64,000 nucleotides of DNA from Paenibacillus sp. sptzw28 (GTDB lineage Bacteria > Bacillota > Bacilli > Paenibacillales > Paenibacillaceae): positions 1,941,501 to 2,005,500 of the forward strand of contig NZ_CP080545.1 in assembly GCF_019550795.1 (NCBI RefSeq). Reading direction: 5' to 3'. Both the position numbers and the translations under genes were made by a program. Shown here piece after piece: positions 8,701-20,460 of this stretch. A model generated the notes under the pieces. That model ran no database searches. It had not been told where the DNA came from and was given only the letters and a program-made list of their open reading frames with translations. Numbering within the stretch: position 1 is the stretch's first letter; the number at the start of each line of letters is the position of its first letter.

Positions 8701-11700
8701 TCGATGATCGTTTAACGAAGTTAAAATCGAATAAAAAGTTATTTTACTTCGATCAACGCAAGTTCGTGGGAGGGGGCAAGGTTAGTCTAACAATCTATGC
8801 TTTAGATCCCAAGAAGATATCTCCGCAGGTATCGGTTTATGATCCTAACTCATACTATTTAAAGTACCAGTATAGGGATGGCAATCCTTACGTGTTCATA
8901 AAAACTATACCTGATACGATTGCTCAATTTGTTTCTTGGGAGTTGGCCGACAAATACCTGTATGTTAAGACTTCTGACGGTACAAATGACACGATAACGG
9001 TATACGATGCTTATACCGGTGCGCAGCTCAATCAAAATTCATACGGGCCATACATGGGTAAAGGCGATTCGAACGGCCAAGGATGGTGGCCGATTGACCA
9101 TTCGAACGGAAGTAAAATTTTGCTTCGAAGTGATAACAACATTTATACAACGTCATCCATGCCATATAGTACACGGTGGCTCGAAATTTCGCCGGACCTT
9201 TCGATTAAAGATTTACCGAAATGGACAGTACCTCCGATTAGAAAACCTGAACTTCTCTCTAGTATGCAGGAGTATCGCGTTTCCAAACCGATATTCACGG
9301 ACCCAAAAGGAGCCATGTATACCTACGAAGGGTACGTTGCCCAAGATAATTTTTACGACATGAATATCGCCAAGTATAATCCCGACATGACGCTGGCTTG
9401 GAGGAAGTATCTCACTGCTCCGGATCGCTCGGGGTCTACAAGTCAGGGCCAGGGAGGCGGAGGCAGTATATCGCAGTACTTAAATGGAATTTTCATAAAC
9501 CCGTTTAAAAATGAATTGACGGTATATAACTATGAGGCGAATGACAGCAGCTATGGAGTGTTATATCCCGTTTATTATGTCCTGGATAGTAATACAGGAA
9601 CGGTTAAAACCAGGGCGGATACATATGTCGAAGATGGTTCGATATACTCTTGGGATCCGTCCTATACCAAATTTTATGTAGACTTGAATGGAAACAAAGT
9701 TCGAGAGAAAACGAGTTCGGTCACCGCTGACGGATATCGCACGTCTTGGCCTTTAACCGGAGGATGTTCAAGTGCGACGATTGATGTGTTTGATCCCTCG
9801 GGGAACAAAATACAACAGTCAGCTCCTTATTGCGGCTACTCAAGTCAGCAGCTCTATGGCGAGTACTTTGGGGATGGGTTTGTGATCACAGCATTTCCAT
9901 CTAACGGACCTAACGGTTCGACAGCTATGGGTTACTCGGTTGGTACGCCGACTACGAGTCCGCTGCTGCGTAGAGGGTATACCAACGGCCAGTTTGTCTC
10001 TAACCTCTCGCTAAACGATGCGGACATGAAATTCAGCTTCCGGATGGATAACATTGATTATGACCAAGATTCAGCCGGATTCTCGTTCCGAATGCAGAAT
10101 ACACGCAACCGGTACGCGGTGGAAACGGATGGCCATTCCTTTAATCTGATGAAGTATGTCAACGGTCAGCCGACCTTGCTGAAAGCCGGATCCTATGCCT
10201 TTGAGTCCAATAAAAGCTATGGCATCAGAATCAAAGCGGTAGGCAGCCAGATCGATGTGTTCTTGAACAGCATTCCGATTTTGACGGTAACGGATAGCAC
10301 ATTTGCCGAAGGGCGTTTCGGTTATTTCAGCGACAAATCGTTTGTGACGTTCAGTGCCTTTACGTATAAAGCGGTGCAGAACAAAATAGAATGGTCCGAC
10401 AGCTTTGCCATCTGGGATGAAGGCACGGCCAGCGCGGATGTTGCCTATAATAACATTCTGTTCCTCGATCCGGAAGGCGATCCGAAAGCCGGCTCCTACA
10501 GGTGGAGCATTCAGCACACGCCGCGCTTCATCAATAACCAGGGTCTTTCATCAAAGAATGGCCAAACCTATAATTCCGAGCAGCTGACCTTTGACAAAGT
10601 CGGCGATTATATCGTCACGCTGCAGGCGAAGGATGATCCGAATTCAAGCTACCGCTATCCGGGTATGACGTTCGACGGGTACCGGAAAAGTTCGAATTCG
10701 TTTAAGAAAAAGGTCACAGTACATCGGCGTCCGGCATCCAAATTTACGGTCACTCCCGGCGGCGATGGAAAGCTGATATGGACGGATAGCAGCTATGACC
10801 CGGACCGGTATGAAAGCTCTGCTAATTATTCAACCGAGGCTACAGGCATTGATTACAAAACGACCCGAGGCATTTTAGAGAAAAAGTTCTACTATATCAC
10901 GCCGTCGGGTGTCACCGTATACGAGAAGCTGGTAACACCTCAGGAGAAAGGTAATTACGAGATCGGCATGGCGGTGAAGGATGAGTACGGAGCCTGGTCC
11001 GATTATTTGATAGTGTCGCTCGATGTCACGACCATTCCGACACCGAACGCGCCGCCGGTGCCCGGTTTTACGACGAATTACGGGAACACGTTCAGAGGCG
11101 TTCCGATCACGATCAACTCCACGGCCTACGATGCGGAAGACGGCGGAAGGGAGAACTTGCCGCACGAGTACTATATCCGCAACATAACAACGGGCGGCGG
11201 CGAAACGCTGCAAAGTAAATCAAGAACAAATTGGACCAAAACGTTCAACAGCCTGGGGAATTTCAATATTCGTCAGATGGTTCAGGATTCGGCCGGTGTC
11301 GAAGCGCAGTTCAGCAGGCAAGTCAACATTTATAATCAAATACCGAATGCGCAAATCACAGTTCCGGCAAGTACAGACCAAAACAACCCGACGAAGCTGA
11401 CTGAATTCCGGCCGGCATTTATCTGGAGCTATTTCGATGCTGATGGCGATGTGCAGTCTCGTTACCAGCTCAAGATTTACAAGTATGGCGGCGTTCAGTT
11501 TCTCGATACCGACATCAAGCCGGGCAATGTGCTTTCCTGGCGGCCGAGCGTCGACCTGCCGGAGCATGTGAACATGTATGTTGTTGTTCGGGCTTACGAC
11601 GGATACGACTGGGGTAGCTGGAGCAATCCGAAATATTTCTACATCGAAACGAACCGGCCCCCGACTGCTGATTTCAATTGGACGCCAAGGCCTGTGTACG

Positions 11701-12353
11701 AAGGCGATACCGTTATGCTGACACATGCTGTAGACGACTTGGACAAGGATCCATTGAGCGTAAAATATATCGTCACGGCCCCTGACGGAGTGAATCAATC
11801 ATTCTCTTATACGCTCTATAATCCTTATCCTGCCGCCGGTCCGGGCTTTAAAGCAACGAAAGCCGGAACCTATCAGGTTGAGCTTACGGTCTCGGACGGT
11901 AAAGCACCCCCAGTTGTTGTCCGCAGAAGCATTCCGGTGCTGCCGCTCATGGTGGGCGGACAAGTGCGGCATACGGAGCTGTGGGATTTACGGCGCAAGG
12001 ACTACAACACAAACGAAACCGGCGACCCGAATACTCCGAGGGGGTACAGTGTTTTCTGGGCAGGGGAGAAGTTTGTGCTGTCGGCGCAAACAACGGCTAC
12101 CGGAACCGCCACCAAAGCGGACAAAGTCGAAGTTAAATTGAACGGTTTCAATGTCGTACTCGCAGCTGGGAACGTCGGCCGAACCGACTGGAACGGTGAA
12201 ATGTGGGATGCGAGCTTCGAAACGCTGGCTGACGGCCCGCTTACTTTTACTTTCACAGCGACATATAATAACGGCACGGTAAAATCCGATATAGTGACGG
12301 TAACGATTGCCGGAAATGTGCAGCAGACGGTCGGTGTGCACAGGAGACAATGA
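5751..12353 (+). CDS. Giant secreted multidomain protein with PKD/Ig-like, propeller-like and lectin-like regions
   Basis: A protein of 2,200 residues. A signal peptide ends at PASA-DT (~31). Residues ~1-560 are low in known motifs and Tyr/Ser/Thr-rich. Ig/PKD-like modules follow: PPQFTIAWVRPSEP near 567, PPVAKLDVPKLG with SYSPDGDQI near 768, PASKFTVTPGGDGK near 1660, PPVPGFTTNYGN near 1767 and PPTADFNWTPRPVYEG near 1970. Residues ~990-1400 show propeller-like repeats (YVLDSNTGTVKTR, YNPDMTLAW). Residues ~1425-1540 resemble a concanavalin-like lectin domain (AGFSFRMQNTRNRYAV, YGIRIKAVGSQIDVFLN). No LPXTG motif, SLH domain or dockerin is visible, so the anchoring mode is unknown; the adjacent stalk-domain protein may be its partner. 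The likely role is extracellular binding or a surface fibre, by inference only. Confidence 0.75.
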   Translation: MTRRYRTVNKLLGFSLVIMLLFEMFPVPASADTALGDNRNIQPVSVNNIRYAVAFMYYDIWKDSSGNWTTNKPGDSVSIPKTYTFSFPDRVVKDIISVKPYTPSIDPNGFYFSSRIGDDYNLYTSYLGQNQFTSSASNVVGRDTSTISFDLNVTGKLETNSGDHYSTRYNPPYACSECAPAVDGWRYFFPILIQFELYGNLKVHHYTTDGTNIDASFTNQSKSMQTGSLYPPAPGTNSNYVYANKYKETKDGSDPALKTSFLTGTPSFTYDGSFDKYIVNYYYDKVADGTSYIRHVTRDGQSLSSVFPDRTDALTTNQNYTPTHSSAAGYSYAGYVKTTTGTPPTDFSNSTPGEYGLSPYNGAFKTLYLYYVYDLPGQINVRNMVRTSSTGTYTKESESTIAVTSLPNSQTVSADSSKGTIIGRSMSYTGYLDTSSSGSSVTVNLTGSQPKAYVTFFYEKAGTFSGDFDVLPGSVAYGDSFTLHPKDFQLQACTYVSHSFKIERGVTWIGPDVNGQSSDSTYTRSTYPSVIGVGTHSVYMKIKTSCGESSWIGPKTLTVSGPTNNYPPQFTIAWVRPSEPTKPVYEVTKGTVLNLVVINDPSVPTPTDPDGDSLSFDQFFFADSDPWMQSLPSKYPVVPWGMYNITMDGTGFHNITAQIRDQWGTTAQASTYINVIPDNPVPVIQCPPSVIENHPVPDSAFDATKSYSPLGRTINHNRDEWTNKLTSYTNGTNQDITVQVSLHVYDSTGLKSLNPATCSIIVKPDLPPVAKLDVPKLGIRNEPSVILNKSYSPDGDQIVAADYKYKYDANNNGFADDAWKTIIGQMDKVTINPDKVGKYLFYVKVIEEYGKSGDTSATTESALTLDIVNNAPEVSFEVEGKNPQPDLDASTTIRPDVMINWPVYITNTNEEVYNKNNLWTVSGGSLISSEGKNFGNQYTNIGFASQVMDNGYGTNRLSPWRAATSFNPSLTNTLLDQQGYPATFDDRLTKLKSNKKLFYFDQRKFVGGGKVSLTIYALDPKKISPQVSVYDPNSYYLKYQYRDGNPYVFIKTIPDTIAQFVSWELADKYLYVKTSDGTNDTITVYDAYTGAQLNQNSYGPYMGKGDSNGQGWWPIDHSNGSKILLRSDNNIYTTSSMPYSTRWLEISPDLSIKDLPKWTVPPIRKPELLSSMQEYRVSKPIFTDPKGAMYTYEGYVAQDNFYDMNIAKYNPDMTLAWRKYLTAPDRSGSTSQGQGGGGSISQYLNGIFINPFKNELTVYNYEANDSSYGVLYPVYYVLDSNTGTVKTRADTYVEDGSIYSWDPSYTKFYVDLNGNKVREKTSSVTADGYRTSWPLTGGCSSATIDVFDPSGNKIQQSAPYCGYSSQQLYGEYFGDGFVITAFPSNGPNGSTAMGYSVGTPTTSPLLRRGYTNGQFVSNLSLNDADMKFSFRMDNIDYDQDSAGFSFRMQNTRNRYAVETDGHSFNLMKYVNGQPTLLKAGSYAFESNKSYGIRIKAVGSQIDVFLNSIPILTVTDSTFAEGRFGYFSDKSFVTFSAFTYKAVQNKIEWSDSFAIWDEGTASADVAYNNILFLDPEGDPKAGSYRWSIQHTPRFINNQGLSSKNGQTYNSEQLTFDKVGDYIVTLQAKDDPNSSYRYPGMTFDGYRKSSNSFKKKVTVHRRPASKFTVTPGGDGKLIWTDSSYDPDRYESSANYSTEATGIDYKTTRGILEKKFYYITPSGVTVYEKLVTPQEKGNYEIGMAVKDEYGAWSDYLIVSLDVTTIPTPNAPPVPGFTTNYGNTFRGVPITINSTAYDAEDGGRENLPHEYYIRNITTGGGETLQSKSRTNWTKTFNSLGNFNIRQMVQDSAGVEAQFSRQVNIYNQIPNAQITVPASTDQNNPTKLTEFRPAFIWSYFDADGDVQSRYQLKIYKYGGVQFLDTDIKPGNVLSWRPSVDLPEHVNMYVVVRAYDGYDWGSWSNPKYFYIETNRPPTADFNWTPRPVYEGDTVMLTHAVDDLDKDPLSVKYIVTAPDGVNQSFSYTLYNPYPAAGPGFKATKAGTYQVELTVSDGKAPPVVVRRSIPVLPLMVGGQVRHTELWDLRRKDYNTNETGDPNTPRGYSVFWAGEKFVLSAQTTATGTATKADKVEVKLNGFNVVLAAGNVGRTDWNGEMWDASFETLADGPLTFTFTATYNNGTVKSDIVTVTIAGNVQQTVGVHRRQ

Positions 12354-12429
12354 CCTATTATCAGCCTGAGCGGAGGAAGCGGAATCGGTTAGTTTAGACG
12401 GAATTCGCAGCACAGATGTTATAACAAGG

Positions 12430-12458
12430 TTGACAAAACATACCGGCAGCGGTATGCT
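12430..12458 (+). promoter_or_regulatory. Sigma-A promoter of the thiamine operon
   Basis: A perfect -35 TTGACA (12430-12435), a 17-base spacer and -10 TATGCT (12453-12458). Transcription would start about 10 bases later, immediately before the TPP aptamer. Confidence 0.85.
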
Positions 12459-12467
12459 CGAACCAGG

Positions 12468-12562
12468 AAATCCACTAGGGGCGCCGATTTTGGCTGAGAT
12501 AAAGCGATGATTGCTTTGGTCCCTTCGAACCTGATCTGGGTTATGCCAGCGTAGGAAAGTGG
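12468..12562 (+). ncRNA. TPP riboswitch (THI element)
   Basis: It carries the conserved TPP aptamer elements: ACTAGGGGCGCC at the 5' side, GGCTGAGAT, a variable hairpin, CCCTTCGAACCTGATCTGG, GTTATGCCAGCGTAGGAAAGT at the 3' side. It lies between a strong promoter and thiC and is followed by an intrinsic terminator. This fits transcription-level control, where TPP binding favours termination. Confidence 0.97.
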
Positions 12563-12680
12563 GCTTGTATGTGCGACAACGGGCTTCGTTATTGCAGCAG
12601 CTTATCGCTTCGATACGAATTGCCCGAGCCCCGGACCTGAAGCATTGTCTTCATGTTCGAGGCGGAAGACCGCGACATTC

Positions 12681-12714
12681 AAACCGCTCCTTCGCCGGAG
12701 CGGTTTATTTTTAT
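12681..12714 (+). terminator. Riboswitch-controlled terminator upstream of thiC
   Basis: Arms AAACCGCTCC and GGAGCGGTTT around TTCGCC, followed by ATTTTTATT. Its position, ~120 bases after the aptamer and ~160 before thiC, makes it the likely expression platform. The ~160 bases from here to thiC hold no gene. Confidence 0.85.
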
Positions 12715-12832
12715 TCGCTTCGGGGAGGGACGTGTCTGATACGGCGGGTGAGCGTGACGACGATCGGAATGACAATGACCGGGTCCGTCCATGCTAAGCT
12801 TCTTGTCCAACAATTGCCCATAACCTCATGAG

Positions 12833-16074
<3,242 letters not shown>

Positions 16075-16078
<4 letters not shown>

Positions 16079-16938
16079 GGTTGAACCGGAAATGGAATGA
16101 TTTTCGGCTGTACGCCATAACCGGCGAGAATTATCATCCCGGCCGCAGCATGCTGGAAGTCATGGAGCAGGCGCTGATCGGCGGGGCGGACATTGTGCAG
16201 CTGCGCGCGAAAGACCTGTCCAAGCAGGAAGTGCTTGCCCAGGGCTTTGCCCTTCGGGAGCTTACAAGACATTACGGGGTTCCGCTTATTATCAACGATC
16301 ATCTGGATGTCGCGCTCTATGTCGATGCAGACGGTGTTCATCTCGGCCAGGACGATCTGCAGCTTGCGGAAGCAAGACGCATACTCGGTCCGGAACGCAT
16401 TATCGGCATATCGACGCACAATATCGGGCAGGCGCTTGAAGCGGAGCGCGGCGGCGCCGATTATATCGGCGTCGGACCTGTTTTCCCGACAGGCACGAAG
16501 CCGGGGCGGATGGCGGTAACGACGGATTACGTACGGGAGGCTGCGCGGCAGGTTTCGATTCCCTTCGTAGCGATCGGCGGAATCACGCTGGAGAATGTGG
16601 ATCAGGTGCTTGATGCCGGCGCTGCGCGTATATGCGCTGTATCAGCCATCGTCGGCAGCAGCGATGTCGCAGGGAGCTGCCGCGCTTTCCTGAAGAAGAT
16701 AAAGCTTCGGGAAGCAGGCGATAAGCTGGGCGATTCACCGTTTACCGTTCTGCTGAACGGGAAGAGCGAGAAGACGACTGCTCGCACAGTAGGCGAGCTG
16801 GTCATACAATTAGGTCTTGTCGGCAAGCGCATCGTGGTCGAAATGAACGGCGCGATTATTTCTCGCGAGATATGGAATACAACACTGCTCGAAGACGGAG
16901 CATCGCTGGAGCTGGTGCATTTTGTCGGAGGAGGCTGA
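16075..16938 (+). CDS. ThiE-ThiS fusion: thiamine phosphate synthase joined to the sulfur carrier
   Basis: A protein of 287 residues. Residues ~8-205 are a complete ThiE TIM barrel (DIVQLRAKDLSKQE, VPLIINDHLDVAL, DGVHLGQDD, GISTHN, YIGVGPVFPTGTK, FVAIGGITLENV) that joins HMP-PP and thiazole phosphate. Residues ~218-287 are a ThiS ubiquitin-like carrier: FTVLLNGKSEK at the start, VVEMNGAIISREIW, and the terminal HFVGGG. The diglycine end is free for adenylation by ThiF. Both activities normally come from separate genes. ATG 16075 overlaps the thiF stop, but AAAGGAG (16065-16071) is only 3 bases away; TTG 16081 would be better spaced and removes two residues. Confidence 0.92.
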
Positions 16939-16944
16939 GTTATA

Positions 16945-17769
16945 GTGACGGAAATTGAGCAAAATGATCCGTTTATCATCGGCGGCAAGCGGCTGTCTTC
17001 ACGTTTTTTTCTCGGTACGGGAAGGTTTCCCAGTCCGGCCGTGCTGCAGCAGGCGCTTGAAGCGTCGGCGGCGGAGGTAGTAACATTCGCGGTACGCCGG
17101 GTGAACCTTGATTCAGTCGAGGACGATTCGATTCTGCAGCACATGGCGGGCAGGGAACTGACCTACCTGCCGAACACTTCGGGGGCGAACAATGCCGATG
17201 AAGCCGTGCGCATCGCAAGATTGGCGCGGGCTGCAGGTCTGGGCAGCTGGATCAAGGTCGAGATCAGCGCGAATCCGCGGTCTCTGCTTCCGGATCCGCT
17301 GGAAACGTTGAAAGCGACGGAGAGGCTTGTGCGAGAACAATTTGTCGTACTTCCCTATACATCAGACGATCCTATCCTGTGCAAACGTCTGGAGGAAGCC
17401 GGCGCAGCCGCCGTTATGCCTGGCGGTTCGCCGATCGGCTCGGGTCTTGGCATTCTTAATCCCTATAATATAGGACTCATCGTAGAGGAAGCTTCCGTTC
17501 CGATTATCGTAGACGCGGGCATAGGCTCCGCTCTCGATGTCGTACAGGCGATGGAGCTCGGCGCGGACGGCATTCTCGTCAATACTCCTGTGGCGAAGGC
17601 GAACGACCCGGTAGCGATGGCCAGAGCGATGAGGCTCGCCGCCCAAGCAGGCAGATTGGCCTACCAGGCCGGACGCATTCCGAAGCGCCGATACGCTTCG
17701 GCAAGCAGCGAGACCGAGGGGATCTCAGCCCCTGTACTAGTGAAAGCGGCTCCGGAAGGGAGCTTATAA
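16945..17769 (+). CDS. thiG: Thiazole synthase
   Basis: A protein of 274 residues, normal for ThiG. It forms the thiazole ring from deoxyxylulose phosphate, dehydroglycine and ThiS thiocarboxylate. Conserved segments are [38 protein letters not shown], the catalytic-lysine region [28 protein letters not shown] and [11 protein letters not shown]. The GTG start follows GGAGGAGG, which lies inside the last codons of the fused ThiS, so synthesis of carrier and synthase is tightly linked. One base separates it from thiO. Confidence 0.97.
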   Translation: MTEIEQNDPFIIGGKRLSSRFFLGTGRFPSPAVLQQALEASAAEVVTFAVRRVNLDSVEDDSILQHMAGRELTYLPNTSGANNADEAVRIARLARAAGLGSWIKVEISANPRSLLPDPLETLKATERLVREQFVVLPYTSDDPILCKRLEEAGAAAVMPGGSPIGSGLGILNPYNIGLIVEEASVPIIVDAGIGSALDVVQAMELGADGILVNTPVAKANDPVAMARAMRLAAQAGRLAYQAGRIPKRRYASASSETEGISAPVLVKAAPEGSL

Positions 17770-17770
17770 G

Positions 17771-18919
17771 ATGCCGGAGCGGGTCATTGTACTTGGCGGC
17801 GGCATCATCGGGCTTGCCTGCGCGTTCGAGGCGGCAAGCGGCGGCGCGCTCGTATCCGTAATAGAGCCGGGAGCATTCGGCGGCCAGGCGTCAGGCGCAG
17901 CGGCAGGTATGCTGGCACCTTATACGGAAAACCCCGAGCAGCCTGACCCGTTCTTTCATCTGTGTCAGGACAGCTTGCGCCGGTATCCGGCATGGGTGAA
18001 GAGGGTCGAATCGATTTCCGGCATGGATGCCGAGCTGCTGCATACCGGCAGCTTGACAGTGGCGATGCACGAGGCGGATGTGCTGCCGCTGCAGACCCGG
18101 ATCGCCTGGCAGCGCGCGCAAGGAGCCGAAGCGGAATTGGTCGGTCCGGAGATGCTGAGCCGGCTGGAGCCGGAGCTGTCGGCTCAAGCGGTTGCTGCCT
18201 TATACTGCCCGGGCGAGAGCCATATTAACGCGCCGAAGCTGGTTGCTGCGCTTGAGGCGGCATGCCGCAAGCTGGGTGTTGCGCTCCTGGCCCACGCGGG
18301 AGAGATCGACGCTCCAAGGATCGGCGGCGCATCCGGAAGCGGCATATCCGTATCGACAAGCGGGCACGGCATCGTGAAGGGAGACACGCTGATCGTTTGT
18401 ACCGGAGCCTGGGCGTGCTATTATGCGGAAACCTTCGGCTTCCCGATACCCATTCATCCGATAAGGGGCCAAATATGCTCATTTAACGCACCGCCTCCGG
18501 CCAGAGTCAATCATATGGTATTTTCCAGCCAAGCGTATTGGGTCGGAAAACAAAACGGATCGCTTGTATGCGGAGCCTCTGAAGACGTTGCAGGCTACGA
18601 TTCTTCGGTAACGGGCCGAGGAATCGACCGGCTTGTGCGTTGGGGGCCGAGGCTGTTTCCTTTCCTTCAAGGGCTTGAGCCGGCGAGCAAATGGGCCGGA
18701 CTGCGTCCCGCAACCCGGGACGGCCTGCCGTTGATCGGTCCTGTACCTGGAAGGCCGGACATTATTCTGGCGGCCGGTCATTACCGGAACGGCATTTTGC
18801 TCAGTCCTGTAACAGCTTCTATCGTTGCGGATCTGCTGAACGGGCGGACGCCCGGGACGCCGATTGCGCGGTTCGCTCCTGAACGCTTCGCACCTGCGAC
18901 GTCAAGGAGTGCGCGATGA
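17771..18919 (+). CDS. thiO: Glycine oxidase ThiO
   Basis: A protein of 382 residues of the FAD-dependent DAO family. It oxidises glycine to dehydroglycine (iminoacetate) for thiazole synthesis, as in aerobic Bacillota. The N-terminal dinucleotide-binding motif VIVLGGGIIGLACAFEAA is followed by GQASGAAAGMLAPYTE. Further matches are HPIRGQICSF, WAGLRPATRDGLPLIGP and the C-terminal GHYRNGILLSPVTA, all typical of ThiO. It lies one base after thiG and overlaps thiD by 4 bases (ATGA). Confidence 0.95.
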   Translation: MPERVIVLGGGIIGLACAFEAASGGALVSVIEPGAFGGQASGAAAGMLAPYTENPEQPDPFFHLCQDSLRRYPAWVKRVESISGMDAELLHTGSLTVAMHEADVLPLQTRIAWQRAQGAEAELVGPEMLSRLEPELSAQAVAALYCPGESHINAPKLVAALEAACRKLGVALLAHAGEIDAPRIGGASGSGISVSTSGHGIVKGDTLIVCTGAWACYYAETFGFPIPIHPIRGQICSFNAPPPARVNHMVFSSQAYWVGKQNGSLVCGASEDVAGYDSSVTGRGIDRLVRWGPRLFPFLQGLEPASKWAGLRPATRDGLPLIGPVPGRPDIILAAGHYRNGILLSPVTASIVADLLNGRTPGTPIARFAPERFAPATSRSAR

Positions 18920-19854
18920 GCGGGAGCTTTTACACGTCGGGCCGGCATCATCCGCGATTCCAGTCAAATGCCCGCGAAACAGAGCTGCCGCAAACGGCAG
19001 CTCCCGGAACGGACTTTCCGCCGCGGGTGCTTACCGTCGCGGGATCCGATTCGGGCGGGGGAGCCGGCATACAGGCCGACTTGAAAACGTGCCAGGAGCT
19101 GGGGGTATTCGGCATGAGCGCCATTACGGCGGTTACGGCCCAGAACAGCCTCGGCGTTCAATCAATCTATCCGATCCCGCCAGAGGTGGTGGAAGCGCAG
19201 ATTGATTCGGTACTTGGCGACATCGGCGCGCATGCCGTAAAAACCGGTATGCTGCTTGCCCCGGATATCGTCGAGCTCGTTGCCCGGGCGATCCGCCGTT
19301 ACGGCATTGGCCATGTTGTAATCGACCCGGTGCTGCATGCCAAGGACGGCTCGGCTCTGCTGCGCCGCGAGGCGCTTACGGCATTGAAGACGATGCTGAT
19401 TCCGCTCGCCGAAGTATTAACGCCCAACGTGCCGGAGGCATGCGAGCTTCTTGATGTGCCCCTCACCGATATCGTTACGGTCGACGATATGGTCGCGGCG
19501 GCGCGTAAACTGCTCGAGCTTGGTCCGCGAAATGTGCTGCTTAAAGGAGGACATTTGCCATATGATGATGGAAAAGGAGTCAGCGGAGAAGAGGCAATTG
19601 ATGTGTTCGTGGAGCAGGCCGGCAGCTCGAATGAGCCGCTCCTGCTGCGCGCCCGGAGGCTCCCGACCAGGCATACGCACGGGACCGGCTGCACGACGGC
19701 GTCGGCGCTAGCCGCTTTTTTGGCGCACGGCAGTCCGCCTCACGAGGCCGCATTACGAGCGAAGCAGTTCGTAACCGCTGCGATTTCTTCCTCTCTCCCG
19801 CTTGGCTGCGGGACCGGGTCTCTCTGGCACGCGGCATATCGGGATACCCATTAG
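18916..19854 (+). CDS. thiD: Hydroxymethylpyrimidine/phosphomethylpyrimidine kinase
   Basis: A protein of 312 residues. ThiD phosphorylates HMP twice to HMP-PP, the partner of thiazole phosphate in the ThiE reaction. Conserved motifs are VLTVAGSDSGGGAGIQADLKT, ITAVTAQNSLGV, AVKTGML, VIDPVLHAKDGS, LTPNVPEA, LLKGGHL and the nucleotide-binding THGTGCTTASALAA. The first ~35 residues extend beyond the usual start; an internal start is possible, but the ATGA overlap with thiO favours this one. It is the last gene of the operon, before a strong terminator. Confidence 0.95.
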   Translation: MSGSFYTSGRHHPRFQSNARETELPQTAAPGTDFPPRVLTVAGSDSGGGAGIQADLKTCQELGVFGMSAITAVTAQNSLGVQSIYPIPPEVVEAQIDSVLGDIGAHAVKTGMLLAPDIVELVARAIRRYGIGHVVIDPVLHAKDGSALLRREALTALKTMLIPLAEVLTPNVPEACELLDVPLTDIVTVDDMVAAARKLLELGPRNVLLKGGHLPYDDGKGVSGEEAIDVFVEQAGSSNEPLLLRARRLPTRHTHGTGCTTASALAAFLAHGSPPHEAALRAKQFVTAAISSSLPLGCGTGSLWHAAYRDTH

Positions 19855-19866
19855 TCAGCCATACAC

Positions 19867-19930
19867 AAACAAAACCAGTGTCGAATTTTAAGTTCATTGC
19901 GAACAAATTCGACATTGGTTTTGTTTTTTT
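19867..19930 (+). terminator. Terminator of the thiamine operon
   Basis: A long hairpin with arms AAACCAGTGTCGAATTT and AAATTCGACATTGGTTT (one mismatch) and extra A/T pairing outside. The right arm runs into GTTTTTTT. Confidence 0.92.
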
Positions 19931-19970
19931 AGCATCAATATTGTGATATAAGCCTAAAGGCGGTACCTCA

Positions 19971-19990
19971 ATTGTAAGAAATTGTTAAGA
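19971..19990 (+). promoter_or_regulatory. Head-to-tail 10-bp direct repeat upstream of the bacteriocin genes
   Basis: ATTGTAAGAA and ATTGTTAAGA lie in tandem, and ATTGTTAGAA recurs at 20169, overlapping the -35 element. One-turn spacing is typical of binding sites for dimeric response regulators. The surrounding ~290 bases between the thi terminator and the first bacteriocin gene are AT-rich and hold no gene. Confidence 0.3.
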
Positions 19991-20169
19991 TTAGTTAATA
20001 AATTCCTGATCCGCAATACCCGATGTTTACAAAAACGCAATTTCACAGCCTAAAAAAATAGGGAAAAAGAGTGGTAATTCAGTTCGTTTTACGTCAATCA
20101 TGTTGGAATCTGTTACACCATATAAATAAAAGAAACAATCCGTCCCGATAAATTAGGAAAATTTTACGA

Positions 20170-20199
20170 TTGTTAGAAGTTTTTGATAATTCATATAAT
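20170..20199 (+). promoter_or_regulatory. Sigma-A promoter of the bacteriocin cluster
   Basis: TTGTTA (20170-20175), an 18-base spacer and a perfect -10 TATAAT (20194-20199). The first structural gene starts 25 bases after the -10, with AAGGAGGTG between. Confidence 0.7.
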
Positions 20200-20223
20200 G
20201 AGTGCGGAAGGAGGTGAAAGAAA

Positions 20224-20433
20224 ATGGAATTGGATTTGGCTGTTACAATCGGACTGCCTGCACTTATCGCCCGCCGTGTCGTTAACCTGGTTCTGGCTGG
20301 GGCATCCTTCTGGTCGATTATGTCGCTTATCATCGCAGGCGGCGGAATCGTTGGTATCGGCATCGCGAGCTTGATCTATCTCGTGAAGCGCAAGCTGAAA
20401 GAGTGGACGGCAGACGCTGTAGTTGCATGGTAA
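20224..20433 (+). CDS. Circular bacteriocin precursor, peptide 1 (AS-48/uberolysin-like)
   Basis: A 69-residue peptide, hydrophobic and cationic. It starts MELD, then LAVTIGLPALIARR, a Gly/Ile-rich centre (IIAGGGIVGIGIASLIYL), KRKLKEW and the end VVAW. Class members such as AS-48 and amylocyclicin have a short leader, four or five short helices, Gly-rich hydrophobic segments, a Lys-rich stretch and a C-terminal Trp that is joined to the N-terminal residue of the mature peptide. Aligned to the second peptide without gaps, a mature form L5-W69 of 65 residues is suggested, with net charge about +4. The ribosome binding site AAGGAGGTG is very strong. The DUF95, ABC and MacAB-like genes downstream support the call. 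No Cys or Thr/Ser-rich core argues against a lanthipeptide. Confidence 0.85.
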   Translation: MELDLAVTIGLPALIARRVVNLVLAGASFWSIMSLIIAGGGIVGIGIASLIYLVKRKLKEWTADAVVAW

Positions 20434-20460
20434 TAACATCATATCGGAGGAGGTAAATAC

